Shown: one piece after another, positions 13,285-24,333 of the stretch | Numbering within the stretch: the stretch's first letter is position 1 | Layout: every line of letters begins with the position of its first letter | The notes under the pieces: model-generated | Databases searched by the model: none | Told to the model about the DNA's origin: nothing | The model's input: the letters and a program-made list of their open reading frames with translations, nothing else | NCBI GenBank assembly: GCA_022818135.1 | Contig: JAFMSR010000019.1 | Span: 2,170,649-2,234,648, forward strand | Length of the DNA: 64,000 nt | Source: Saxidomus purpurata | Lineage: Eukaryota; Mollusca; Bivalvia; Venerida; Veneridae | Direction: 5' to 3' | Translations under genes and position numbers: made by a program

Positions 13285-13430
13285 AATCGTATAACGTGTA
13301 GCCCGTATATCGTGTAGCGTGTCGTTTGCGCTGCGTATATCGTGAATATCGTTCTGAATCGCTTATCGTGTAATTACCGTATGTGCATCGTGCATGTACC
13401 GTGCGATCCGTGTGATATATGTAACTGCTA
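13285..13430. repeat. Degenerate CGTGTAT-type simple sequence
   Basis: Irregular repetition of units like 'cgtgta', 'atatcgtg' and 'cgtgcat' gives an unusual density of CpG in a CpG-poor neighbourhood. No coding potential. Confidence 0.5.
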
Positions 13431-13558
13431 CGTTCCGACTACTGTTACCACAGTATCCAAGTATGCTTATTATTGACAATGTTTTTCTTAACAATACATG
13501 TTTTAAATACGCAATATATCGAACACAAGAGGATATATTTCTTCTAGAACAGATATAG

Positions 13559-13810
13559 ATTAAATATATATTGCAATTATAGAACAAATATTTACTTTTT
13601 AATCCAAAAATATTTTAATGAATAAATGCACTTCTTATTAAAAAAAAAATTAGCTTTTTATCCTATAACTATTAAATATATATTGCAAATATAGAACAAA
13701 TATTTACTTTTTAATCCAGAAATATTTTAATGAATAAATGCACTACTTATTAAACAAAAAATAGCTTTTTATCCTATAACTATTTTCATTGAATAAATAT
13801 ATTGCAATTT
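13559..13810. repeat. Tandem repeat, period about 112 bp
   Basis: About 2.2 copies of an AT-rich unit, each containing 'ttgcaa...agaacaaatatttac' and 'tagctttttatcctataac'. Copies start near 13559 and 13671, and a partial third starts near 13783. Confidence 0.75.
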
Positions 13811-14866
13811 TAGAGAAAAATGTTTTGTTTTTAGTCATATACTTTTTATTGAATATATATTTGACATAGAATATTGAAACGTTTGTCACGCCATTATATG
13901 GATTTTTAAATCTTTGCGCGTAATTCTATTTTGATAGAAATATTCATAGATTTTCGATGTGTATTACAATCTTTGTTTCGACAAGCCTTTAACGATTCTA
14001 CCCAAATTCGAAGGACTACAAGTACAATAGATCATAGTACATGTGTACTAAGAATAAAATAGCACAGAAAACCTTTAAGGCGCTCTTTCTCGTATATAAT
14101 ATGCTATTTATTTCCTGGTCGTTACTAAGCAAATGCATGATGTTCATGCTACGCTTGAGCTGAGATTTATCAGTTATTTCCATTTCAATAGAGCAAAGCA
14201 AAATAGTATCTACAAGAAATATGCGTTTTTTTTTCAAATAAACGGAAATAACACTTCGTTAGAACAATCTTCAAATCATTTCTTCCAACATTAGCAACTA
14301 AACACTCAGTACCCATAATATGTTTTACCCCGCTACAAAAATGAGCTATTTAATGCTTGTGTCTGAAACGCAATTTAGTTATCTACTGTTTCCCTCGTCC
14401 TGCTCTCTACCCTACAATCCTGCGCGCTGAGATATTATACTTGTTTCAAGAAACAGCGTCGCACTTATTCATGTCACAAATAGTAAACATGTTAACATTA
14501 AACAAATTTAACGAAAGGTGCAGACAATGTTTGCAAAATACGCACATTTTGCGATTTAAACACGTTGTTTTGTACGGTCCTGTTTTTTATAGTATACATT
14601 TCCTCATAACAAAACTGTTAGTGACAGTACTTTTGGATAATGTGAGGCTTCTTTCTAATTATCGTGCAATTCCAGTTAGCGACCATTACAGTACTTTTGC
14701 AGATTCTTGATACATGTACATGTGCTACTACACATTGTGTTACATGACTTTGAAGGTTTCAAGGTTATCGGCTTTATTTATACTTAAACACCATCCTCTG
14801 TGACATATTTAGAAACAAGGACGTAGTTTGAATTATTCAGCTAATATATGACCCCTCTATTTTCAG

Positions 14867-14893
14867 TTTGGCTGTCATTATTCGGGAGGGCAG
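14867..14893 (+). other. Possible 27-nt upstream exon of the ShK/TSP1/IgGFc gene
   Basis: A good acceptor (CTATTTTCAG|) and a donor (GGCAG|GTACGG) bracket 27 nt. In phase 1/1 this gives WLSLFGR and would join in frame to the ShK exon at 15647. Because it is so short, it may be chance. Confidence 0.25.
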
Positions 14894-15646
14894 GTACGGG
14901 TTTTTGTTATTTTATTTAATCCATTGAAATTCATCAGCTTGTAGTGAAATATGGGTAAAGTAATGGCTATCTCTACATATAATATATGTGCATATTAGAA
15001 CAGAAACGTATGGTTATCCAACTACGTATCAAATGTATCATTTCTGAAACAATGTTATGTATATAACATTGACTATAATCGTCTATCTCAATTTCAATCT
15101 ACTTTCACCGAACCATATTCTACATGTTTAAAATGTATATGTACTAAAACGCACATATTTTCATTAGCTTTTATTATGCAAAAATTAGTTTATTTAATGT
15201 TATTATATATTATTGATTCATTAAACTGAGGAGAAGGTTCTGTCCCTTCTGCATAAAAAAATTTCAAATAAAAGTCTGTATTCTGTCTTGACACTGATGT
15301 AACTTGCTTGACTGCGAACGGCTATTTAGTGAGTATAGGTTCACTGAAAACCCCTTTGATATTTCAATGCTGCTGATAAAGTTTGTGAATAAGCTAAATC
15401 TTGAAAAGAAAAAGGATCAGCCATAAAATATATGCATATATTTCAAGAATGAGTTCACTTTTAAAATCTTACACATTATTATGTTAAAGCTTAACTCAAA
15501 TCAATTTAACACTTTAGCAACATATAACTACATTACACCTTTCTAAAAGTGGATCGCATTTTAACTCTAGAAATTGAGTGTTTTTATTTTCATTTTCTAT
15601 TAGATCAAGAGAAAATGTTAAACTGTTCTTTCATTGTTTTCTCCAG

Positions 15647-15769
15647 CTTCTTCGTGTGTTGACAGTGACGCGGTTGATTGTGCTGTACTTAATTCTTTGA
15701 TCGATATCTGCAACCTTGCCGATAGAGCAAAGAAACTATGTCCAAATTATTGCAACGTGTGTGATGTGG
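15647..15769 (+). CDS. Exon: ShK (ShKT) domain
   Basis: Acceptor TTTTCTCCAG|, donor GTGG|GTAGGT, phase 1 in and out. The translation has six cysteines in the ShKT order: C-V-D-S-D-A-V-D-C, C-N-L, C-P-N-Y-C-N-V-C. The motif ends in the typical CPNYCNVC. This domain is a small disulfide fold of toxin-like origin that is common in secreted animal enzymes and adhesion proteins; here it is a module, not a stand-alone toxin. Confidence 0.85.
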
Positions 15770-18700
15770 GTAGGTGCTGAACATTTTAATATTTGTAATG
15801 ATGGCATTATCTTTTCATTGAAACGCTTTTATTGTCATCATAATTGTTTACCATTTGAAAACAGGAGTTGTTATAAACATGCATTATTAAAAATGACTGA
15901 CGCTCTTCTCTTCTTTCTTATACTTTTATCCATCGTTAATTGCTTGCATATTTAAGTGGACGGAAACTGGTCGCCGTGGTCATTTTGGTCAGATTGTGAC
16001 GCCACATGTGAAACTGGTACCCAAATTCGTACACGATCGTGTTCTAGTCCTGCACCGCAAAATGGTGGTATTCATTGTTCTGGACATGCTACAGATGTAA
16101 AATCCTGTTTCAGTGAACCATGCCCTGGTAATGAATTTTCTTAAGTATAACAATTAAGAAGTTACAATAAGGCAACAACACATCATCTTCATTTGCCTTA
16201 TAGTTTCGCTAAACAATTGTTTCTGAGTTAACCTTGCATTGTATATATCTTCGGGGTAAAGACAAGACACACAACAAATCAAGACAATGTCATCTTGTGT
16301 TTCTATTTCGCACTTTCCTATTACTAGTGTAATGCATTGATTTGTGTGCGTGTGCGCGTGTGTGTGTGTTGGTGGTGTGCACTTCTGGGTGATGTGGGGT
16401 TCGTTTTGGGGAGGCTGCGTTTTTGGTACGTGGCATTCCCTGTTTGATATTATTTTTGTTTTTTTGTTGTTTTGAAACATGACTGACATGTTTCGCTGAC
16501 TTAAAAGTTATTGACTGGTTTGTTTCTGATATTCAAGTTAACTCTGTCATTCAACAATCTTATTTTAGTACAAAGTGGGTGGACTGAATGGAATGAATGG
16601 AGCCCATGCTCTACAAGCTGTAGTATTGGTATGCAGGGTCGGGAAAGGACATGTACTGATGCAGTGCCAAATATATTTGAACACAATTGCATAGGGAACA
16701 GTCGAGAAGTTCAATTATGCTATCCAGGAGCATGTGCAGGTATTACACATAAAGTCTTATCAGTTAAAGAACATCAAGATTAATCTTGTAATCATAAGTG
16801 TACTGCGAAATATGAGATAAAACACAATTCTGAAGGCGTATTCTGTGCATATTATTGTTCCGCTAAGTTATGGTCGGTTATCAAATACCTTGGATAATTG
16901 CATAGCACAAATTATTTCAGTCCAAAAAGTTTGAGGACTAAAATGAAATGGTCGGACAATATGGATTTGTTTTGTCTTAAAAGCAGAAAATAGAATATAG
17001 CCTACTGCTTAAAATGTTATGAACAGAATAAAACAAATACTGTTTTAAATGTAAGAAAATGTTATTCTTAGACACATTCAATTATTCGTTCAGAATGTAT
17101 TACCCTGCTTTGAACATCCGTATATAGATAAAAATTTCGAACCGTCTCTTTTATCAATGATTTAGATTATGTATATACATGTATATAGTATAATGTATTT
17201 AAGAATTTGAAATAGTACATGAAACTGTATCTGGTCAAATCCAAGTTATTCATTCTTCATGTTCTTTATTTTAGTGCGAGCGGCATTTAGAGGAATCTAC
17301 TACAAAAACCTAAATTTTCTATTTCTTCGTCAGTTTTTCAATTCGAGGGGGAGCACCATTTTATATATAATTATTGTGTGTTCATTATTTAAGCGAGTTT
17401 GATGAATCGCGACGTGCTTCATTCACGAAATAAGTGAAAATAAAACCTTGCGGAAAAACCAACAACAACTTTTACAATATTTCAGAATTATAGATTAGTT
17501 TATGTTGATGGAAATTTCTGATTTCAACCTAATTTTTTGTATTTTACTTTGTTAGAAGAAACTACGATAAAGTCGGGTTATTTCTTCACTCTAAGCTGAT
17601 TGTGTCTGGTAAGTTCTGACCTCATTTTGTAAAAGAAGTGAAAGTAATACACAAACTCCCACAACGATTACTTCCCAGCACAACATATTACAGAAGGGTT
17701 CATCACACTGAACGTGGGCAGTTTGTATCCGACTTCTGTCTAATACATTTGAATTGCTTAGTGCAAAGCATCAGCCGTAGATGGTGGTGAAAATTTCTAG
17801 ATTGTCAACTATATTGTCATAGTTGATTTCGCCGTGATTTTTTTTTGTATGTGAGCAACACAGGTTATTCTGGCTGGATCGTTTCTTTTAAATAATGTAA
17901 TAATGTAATGTCTGTTTCAACGATTTTATTGTCCAAGATGATTTTATTTAAAAAAATAAACCTCTAAGGAAGCCACGAAGTTGCGTTGATATATGTAATT
18001 AACATCGTTTATATACATATTCATGAATAGATGTTGAAATTTAAGGTATATTTTTAGGGTAATAGGGACTGTTCTAAACGTGATTATTTCAGTACAATAC
18101 AAAATGGAGTTTATGAGTATCAAGAAAATGTCTATATTCTGGTGCTTCCAGCAAGTGCTCTAGGGTGGCTTTGCATTACAATAAATCATTTTAAACCACA
18201 GAAACACCATCTTGCGTATTTCTAATGCATACTTTAACGGGGCTTAGATTTGTTTTTTTAAAGATTAAAGCCGTCATAAAAATATACAATGAAAAAAGCA
18301 AATTTATGCCGAATATAATATATAAGGGCCGCTGTTATTTAGTCTAACCTAATATTACACAGATGGCAGCTGGTCTGACTGGCAAACATGGAGCAAATGT
18401 ATTGGAGAACAATGCGGAACTGGTATCCGACAAAGATCACGAACATGCTCGAATCCGAAACCGTCACCCCTTGGAAACTTTTGCCTCGGAAATTCAATTG
18501 AAATAAGTTCCTGCAAAACAACATGCCGTAAGTCATCTATTATAACAATGCATTAATTGAAAGACATTGCATGAATTGAAAGTTTTGTAAAGAATATAAC
18601 CTACATGTATAGATTATGGCAATCATGGACATATTTAGATACACACAATTGATATATTCATAGATTGTCATGATTAATTATAATATAATAATGTTCAAAG

Positions 18701-21700
18701 ATGATGGATGCCGATAGTAAACTAATTTCCGATTTTTTAATCAAACAAAAGTAAATTGTATTTTCTTGCTTTTTTCTCATACTTTTAATCAAACTGTAAT
18801 CTTTACCAAAGGGTTAGAAAATGTTTGAATCCCTTAAAAATGATAGCTGAAATCAGGCGATTAACGAAAGCACAGAAATGACTCAAAAATGAAATTGGTC
18901 ATAAATCACAATTAAAGTGACATCGTGTCAGAGAATTAAAGGGAACACGTTTTATGTTTTTTATTTTGTGTTTCCCATGAGGGCCAAAAAAGGGTTACCT
19001 CAATTATTTGCTTTCTCAATATACAATTTCATCAAGCTTACTCATTAAATACACTCAAAAAATATAAAATGTAAGATGCTCATACCCATATCGATTATAC
19101 ACGCACGCACAATCCCACGAACGCACATACAAACGTATTTTGCCAATTATGTATACAGTTGTAGTTATATCAAAATGGCTATGGTCTATTGCTCTGTGAG
19201 CTAGCAATTTCCAGAATAAATAAGTTTTGTTTAATTTGAAACGACATTCACCACGATCATATCATTTAAGGGGGAAATGTTACAGTTTAAATTTAATATT
19301 CCTTTGCAATTTTCCGATAGTCTTTGCTTGATCATGGAGATCACCTACAGCACCTCGTATTTCTTCGTAAGGGCGCTGAGTATACTGTATTTCATTTCAG
19401 TTTATGTATCTTATAAATGATGTACAGTGTCATCCTTTGACAGCAATTCGTTTACTAATTTTATACAATTGCTTTTCAATACTTTGATCTGACTGAGACG
19501 TGGGCTTCTTCATTGTACCATTACACGAACTTTATTGTCTTGCTTTGCAGCAACTGTGGCATTTTTTTAGAAAGCCGTCCGAGGGGGCGGGGGGGTGTTT
19601 GATGGGAGTGTTTCTGTGCTTTTTGTATTGTTTTTTGTATTAGCTCTCTTTTATGGTCTTGATTTCCTAAGAGGGAACACTTGACCATTCTGTGGAATTT
19701 GTCCGCAATATAAAATATATGTGTATACCTACCCCGTCCATCGTATTTTGCAAGAGTTGTTCTTCTTTTAAAGAGCACAATCAATTGAAACGTGCAAAAC
19801 GTTTAAATAGTAAGCATTATCCTCTTGTATTTTTTTAATGTTGTGAAATGTCGCGTAAATACATATTTATAAAATGATAGCCATGTGAAAACATTTAATG
19901 TCTTAATCTACGTACACCTACTTAGTAATGAAGAGTACAAAGTCATTTACATGCGGCAATTTTACACAAGATACTGATGTAGAATATCAAATGGGATGAT
20001 CGATTTCCGGATAAGTCTTTATTTCGTACTAATTATAATATGTCATATCATTTTTCAGAGCCTTGCTTATCGAATCCTTGCCACAGTGGTAACTGTAGCA
20101 CAAATGGAGACAACTTCGAGTGTCTTTGTTCAGCTGGATACAGTGGACAGTTCTGCCAGAATGGTGGGTAAGAATTATTGTTTTATCCACTAAGAATCCC
20201 GTGTTCACTATGGTGTGAGTGAATAAATAAATTTCAGAAAGGGTAATGATATGTCTGTAGTTTGAGTACCCTGAAAATACGTTTTTTTATCAATGTGAAG
20301 TATTACCAGAGAAATCGTTTGATGAAAGCTCAATTAAGTAATCATTCAATTTCACATTTTTCAATAAGAGATATAACTTGGCATGATTCTTTATTTCCAT
20401 GTTTTCATAGCATTTTCATAGCATTTACAATGTCTTCAGGATTGTGCCTATTACTCAATACGATCATTTTGAAGGAAAATAATTTTTAATCCATTCTCAA
20501 TGAAACTGTGACAACATTGTTAATGATAAAATCCCGATCGAGTTCGATACTGGGTCATCTAGGGTGAAACATGCTTAGAATGTCTGTCTTTATGGTCTAG
20601 TTGGCCTAGGTCAAGTTAAAAACTACATAAGTAAGGATTAAAAGCTAGATCACCAAATAAAAAAGTAGAAAAGCCTCGTACGCACTGTAGAGGTCATATC
20701 TTCTACTCATGAGTTCTATGCTAATTTTGAAATTGGGTCAGATGGGGTCAAAACATTAGTCACAAGGACAAATCATGAAAACAACTTGAATACACCCTAG
20801 ATATCCAATTTTCCATCCAATCATAATAAAATCGGACAGAGTATTTGATGATTGATGTCTTGATGATTTCTTTGTGTATATCAAAACTGTGTCAGACTGG
20901 GTTGCCAGGACAGGACATAAACAACCTTGTAAACATCCTAGAGGTAACATCCTCTCCCCAATCATCATGAAAAATAGACCAGATTTTTCTTGACAATGTC
21001 TAGGTCAAGTGGTAAACTGGGTCACATGGAGTCAAAACTACGTCATTTTGTAAAAGCAAAGAGAAGCCGTATGAACACTCTAGATACTATATTTCATACC
21101 AAATCATTGTCAATACTAATCAAAATATTTTTTCTTGGTTGTTTCTAGGTCATGTTTGAAAATTTGCACTTTTTGACAAATTAATGGAAAACCTTGTGCT
21201 ACTCCATAATTTACATTTTAAAATAGTTTTTATGAAAATATTAAATTTGAAAATGAATATCAGAAATATGTAAAGCGTTTTCCTCAATCATTAAATAGTG
21301 TGTTGAATACAGCAACGCATGGTGTGTTATAGAGAAGTATTACTAGCTGAAAGAATTGTTACAAATCCATGATGAGTAATACTTATAATTATATTTAGTG
21401 TCATATTTCTTTAAGAAATCATAAGCACCATCATTTGCTTTGTTTGATTCTTTAAAATGTAAAGAGACCCTTCCAAGAAATGTTTAGGTTTATACAACTT
21501 CTAATCATAACAAAAAAACATCTAACTCATTTAAAGACGCACTCCTTACATCTAGCAGATTATATTCTCGAAACATTGATTATGTGTTCAATGAATGTAA
21601 AATGATAAATAAATACATTTTCAAAGAAGAACCTATGGCGAAAAATGCCCCCATTGTACCACGGTTAATCAATAAAGAGCCTTTCTGTAATAAATCGCAT

Positions 21701-24001
21701 CCACCCATTAATTGTACAACAATAACTCTACATAAATTATTGAATTGTTTACGGTACTGCAGCATATTTTAAACCGCTTATATTATCGATAATGACTGGG
21801 AATGCATATTTGAAATTTTAAGGTTAAGTTATAATACAAAGGTCTATTGTTTATGTTTTGGAGGTTATTTAGTTCGACATCAGTTATAAGTATGTCCCTC
21901 TATACAGTTTGGCAAATATAATCCTTTTTTTGTCTGGCGGATTTAAACAACATTTTTTCAAACATGTAGCCTGTATATTACAGATGTAAATGAGTGTGAC
22001 AGTAATCCTTGTTTAAACGGAGCGGCTTGTGTAAACAGAGAGAACATGTACACATGCAGGTGTGAAAGAGGATGGACGGGTACTAACTGTGACAAAGGTA
22101 ACAGGCAATTTTACTATTATAGCAAGAATTTAAAGTTGTCCGTTTTCCCTTGAAATGGCACATAATGCAGTTTAAACCAGGAAGGGGAATGTATCCGGTA
22201 TTAAAGACTGTATATTTGTTTGCTAAAGAAGCATAAGTTCAATTGTATGATAGTAATGAAAGTGACTACATACTGTAGGTAGCGTACATGATATAAATGC
22301 ATATGTAAATATATAAAACAAGGTACATTGTATATTGATTTACTAAAGACTGTATATTTGTTTGCTAAAGAAGCATAAGTTCAATTGTATCATTGTACAT
22401 TGAAAGTGACTACATACTGTAGGTAGCGTACATGATATAAATGCATATGTAAAATATAAAACAAGGTACATTGTAGACAACTTTATTATTCATTACAAGC
22501 TGTGTCAGATGGCAAGGATGCAAACCAAACTGTCAATTGATACCAGATATGATAAATGCTGGCTTTAACTGCAACTGGTGGTATACTTAGAGTCTTTGTT
22601 TTCACTTGCAAGGAAGCTATAGTAAATTAGCATAAATTAAATACTGGTGGTTTTATCGAGTACTTAAATGCCTATGTAGATTATGTTATCTTACTGGAAT
22701 AGATATTGCACGTATTTCGTATCTCAACAGCGCTACCAATAGATGGGACACAATTAGGGACAAGATTTGTTACCGGTTTTGTGCATGCTGGATTAAGCAA
22801 CTATCGATCAGTCCCGCAACTTCTGATTGTTTCCTCTGTTACATCAACTACAAATGTGAATGTGACAATACCCTATTTAGGTATGAGTGATGAACGTTAT
22901 GAACTGCATGATTTCCTACTTCTAAATTACTCTACACGTCTTGTAATTTCATCAACTAACAATATCACTTCAAATGGCGTAGAGGTGACATCAGATCAAC
23001 CAATCGCTCTTTTCACTTTGATTGAGTCTCAAAGTGTCGTTGGTGAAGGTACTTTAGAGTTGCCCACGTCTGTTCTCGGTCAGTTGTATATTGTGGAGAC
23101 AAGTGGTGCAACTAAAAATGGCTTTAGTGATATTCTCGTTGTGGCTATACAGAACCTTACAATTGTTAAATTTGCCCTCCCATCAGGCACAACGTTTACC
23201 ATAACGCTGAATAATTTGGAGACCTACAGACGTGTAGCAACGGCAACAGAATCACTGGCAGGAACTATTATCTCTGCAAGCAAACAGGTTGTTGTGCATG
23301 CTGGTCATCCTTGCGCTAATATTCCAGCAAATGCTGACTTCTGTGACGTACTTCTGGAAAACGTACCTGCGGAAGTGAATCTTGGCAACAAATTTGTCGT
23401 GCCGTACTTGATGCCTAGGCCAATGTTCTCTATTGGCGGTGCTGCTTATCATAACAACACCTTTGTTACAATTTATGAAGGTAGAACAGGACAAATCCTT
23501 GAAGCATTTACGCTGCATGAGGGAGACTCTTTCATCCGAACCTATTCTGAAAAAAATATTTTACTTGTCGAAGCCACGCAGAAAATGTTGCTGTCTCAAT
23601 ACAGTCACGGTGTCTCTGCTGGCTTACCTTCCATTGGTGACCCATCTCTTTTGTTTGTCCCAGCAATTACTCAGTTTGGAAATGAATTTCATTTTGTAGT
23701 TCCTGCTGGATACGTTAATGGTAGAGTTTCGATTATTCTCGACGTTACTAGCTATTCTTATGATCCGCTTGGTTTTATGATGAATGGGTCACCACCGCAG
23801 TATGATGCAGAAGCACAACATGTCACAATTTCCAGCATAGGATCGTTCTACGTTTGTTATATAAACGTCAGTTCCGTAAGCGTTAAATATCAACTCACCC
23901 ATACGCATCCACATGCTCGTTCTGGTGCAATGTTGTATGCGTATAACAACGATAAGGTGTTTTTGACGGCACTCGGATTTAATTTTTGGAAAGGAACTTG
24001 A
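15647..24001 (+). CDS. Secreted modular protein: ShK - TSP1 x3 - EGF x2 - IgGFc-binding domain (5' end not found)
   Basis: Exons: 15647-15769 (ShK), 15957-16127, 16569-16739 and 18363-18527 (three TSP1), 20059-20163 and 21984-22097 (two EGF), and 22731-24001 (IgGFc-binding, with stop TGA). Joined they read 706 residues without interruption, and every intron is phase 1, the signature of exon-shuffled extracellular modules. Cysteine patterns mark each module, so the product should be secreted or matrix-bound. IgGFc-binding domains are known from mucin-associated FCGBP and from many mollusc proteins; TSP1 repeats bind glycans, and ShK modules occur in invertebrate secreted proteins. Partners or ligands cannot be inferred. 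An initiator exon with a signal peptide must lie upstream; only a doubtful 27-nt exon was seen at 14867. Introns hold several repeats. I see no lesion. Confidence 0.85.
15957..16127 (+). CDS. Exon: thrombospondin type 1 repeat 1
   Basis: 171 nt, phase 1/1. It begins DGNWSPWSFWSDCDATC, giving the W-x-x-W-x-x-W tryptophan ladder. It continues with TGTQIRTRSC and ends CFSEPCP, with six cysteines. The acceptor is ATTTAAG| (weak polypyrimidine tract) and the donor CCTG|GTAATG. Confidence 0.88.
16340..16470. repeat. Partial copy of a dispersed repeat in the intron between TSP1 1 and 2
   Basis: A TG-rich run is followed by about 100 bp nearly identical to 39345-39450 (for example 'gaggctgcgtttttggtacg' and 'cattccctgtttgatatt'). 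It represents the 3' end of the ~660-bp element inserted in FReD unit 2, so the family is dispersed and often 5'-truncated. Confidence 0.75.
16569..16739 (+). CDS. Exon: thrombospondin type 1 repeat 2
   Basis: 171 nt, phase 1/1, acceptor TTATTTTAG|, donor GCAG|GTATTA. It begins QSGWTEWNEWSPCSTSC, then GMQGRERTC, and ends CYPGACA. It has the same length as repeat 1, consistent with exon duplication. Confidence 0.88.
18363..18527 (+). CDS. Exon: thrombospondin type 1 repeat 3
   Basis: 165 nt, phase 1/1, acceptor ATTACACAG|, donor TGCC|GTAAGT. It begins DGSWSDWQTWSKC, then GTGIRQRSRTC, and ends CKTTC. The third ladder Trp and all six cysteines are kept. Confidence 0.86.
20059..20163 (+). CDS. 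Exon: EGF-like domain 1
   Basis: 105 nt, acceptor TTTTTCAG|. The translation CLSNPCHSGNC...FECLCSAGYSGQFC has the six EGF cysteines. To keep phase 1 into the next exon the donor must be AATG|GTGGGT, although a GTAAGA lies 4 bases downstream. Using the latter would break the frame. Confidence 0.83.
20520..21165. repeat. Diverged ~150-160 bp tandem repeat array
   Basis: Repeated phrases occur at a spacing of roughly 150-200 bp: 'actgggtca...gtcaaaac', 'cttg-aaacaccctaga' and 'tgtctaggtcaagt'. The array is in the intron between EGF 1 and EGF 2. It is a bivalve-type degenerate satellite, with at least three units. Confidence 0.6.
21531..21904. mobile_element. 374-bp MITE with TTAA ends (copy A)
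   Basis: It is homologous over its full length, in inverted orientation, to 50453-50829. Ends: left TTAAAGACGCACTCC, right ...GTCCCTCTATA (TTAA decayed to TATA). Short imperfect terminal inverted repeats and a TTAA target suggest a non-autonomous DNA element with TTAA preference; the superfamily is not assigned. The open frame inside (21584-21772) is not conserved in copy B. Confidence 0.7.
21984..22097 (+). CDS. Exon: EGF-like domain 2 (calcium-binding type)
   Basis: 114 nt, phase 1/1, acceptor TATTACAG|, donor AAAG|GTAACA. It opens DVNECDSNPCLNGAACVN, the calcium-binding EGF start (D-x-N-E-C), and continues CRCERGWTGTNC. The hydroxylation-type Asn/Asp and an aromatic are present before the last cysteines. 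Confidence 0.87.
22203..22484. repeat. Tandem duplication, period about 142 bp
   Basis: Two nearly identical units start with 'aaagactgtatatttgtttg' at 22203 and 22345, and each ends in 'aaaacaaggtacattgta'. It lies in the intron before the IgGFc exon. Confidence 0.85.
22731..24001 (+). CDS. Exon: IgGFc-binding domain and C-terminus
   Basis: Acceptor TATCTCAACAG|, phase 1 in. It encodes 423 residues from ALPIDGTQLGTRFVTGF to FNFWKGT and TGA. The order of motifs fits the IgGFc-binding N-terminal domain: SDQPIALFTL, LELPTSVLGQLYIVETSG, SASKQVVVHAGHPCANIP, CDVLLENVP, GDPSLLFVPAITQFGNEF. Here the domain is C-terminal and a single uninterrupted exon, whereas in vertebrate FCGBP it is N-terminal before VWD repeats. 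Several NxS/T sites suggest glycosylation. The ATG at 22706 in the same frame lies in the intron and is not the start. Confidence 0.9.
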
Positions 24002-24333
24002 AGAAAGCAATATGAAACAGATTATCATGTGATAAATGTCATACTATAAAGTATTTAACTCCGATAGGTGATGACGGTCAGACACGTAGTAGTCGTGTTC
24101 ACAGGGGAACTAATAGACATTTGTTGTACGTCGGAGAGCGTTCTTATCTATAACAATAACATTAAAATAATACTGCTTTATGTTTGTAACACAAACTTTA
24201 AATTTTAACATTGAGCATTTTGGGGGGTTACGAAAAAATGTCAATTTCATTGGCAATACATGTACAGCAGACCTGAAGCTACAAGTAATTTTATATAAAA
24301 GTTTAATCTTACTATTGCCGTACATGTAATAAG

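Larger units (their letters stand above)
8319..14866. other. 6.5-kb region without a recognised gene
   Basis: AT-rich. It holds one exon-like segment (8862-8915, minus), a CpG-bearing simple-sequence patch (13285-13430) and a 112-bp tandem duplication (13559-13810). The few open frames (for example 10109-10381, 12278-12538 and 14357-14710) have no recognisable domain or codon pattern. The 5' exon(s) of the downstream ShK/TSP1/IgGFc gene, including a signal peptide, should lie here but were not found. Confidence 0.4.

Noticed and set aside
14357..14710. 117-codon plus-strand open frame
   Set aside because: No domain, no paralogue, no flanking splice logic. The composition fits translated AT-rich DNA.
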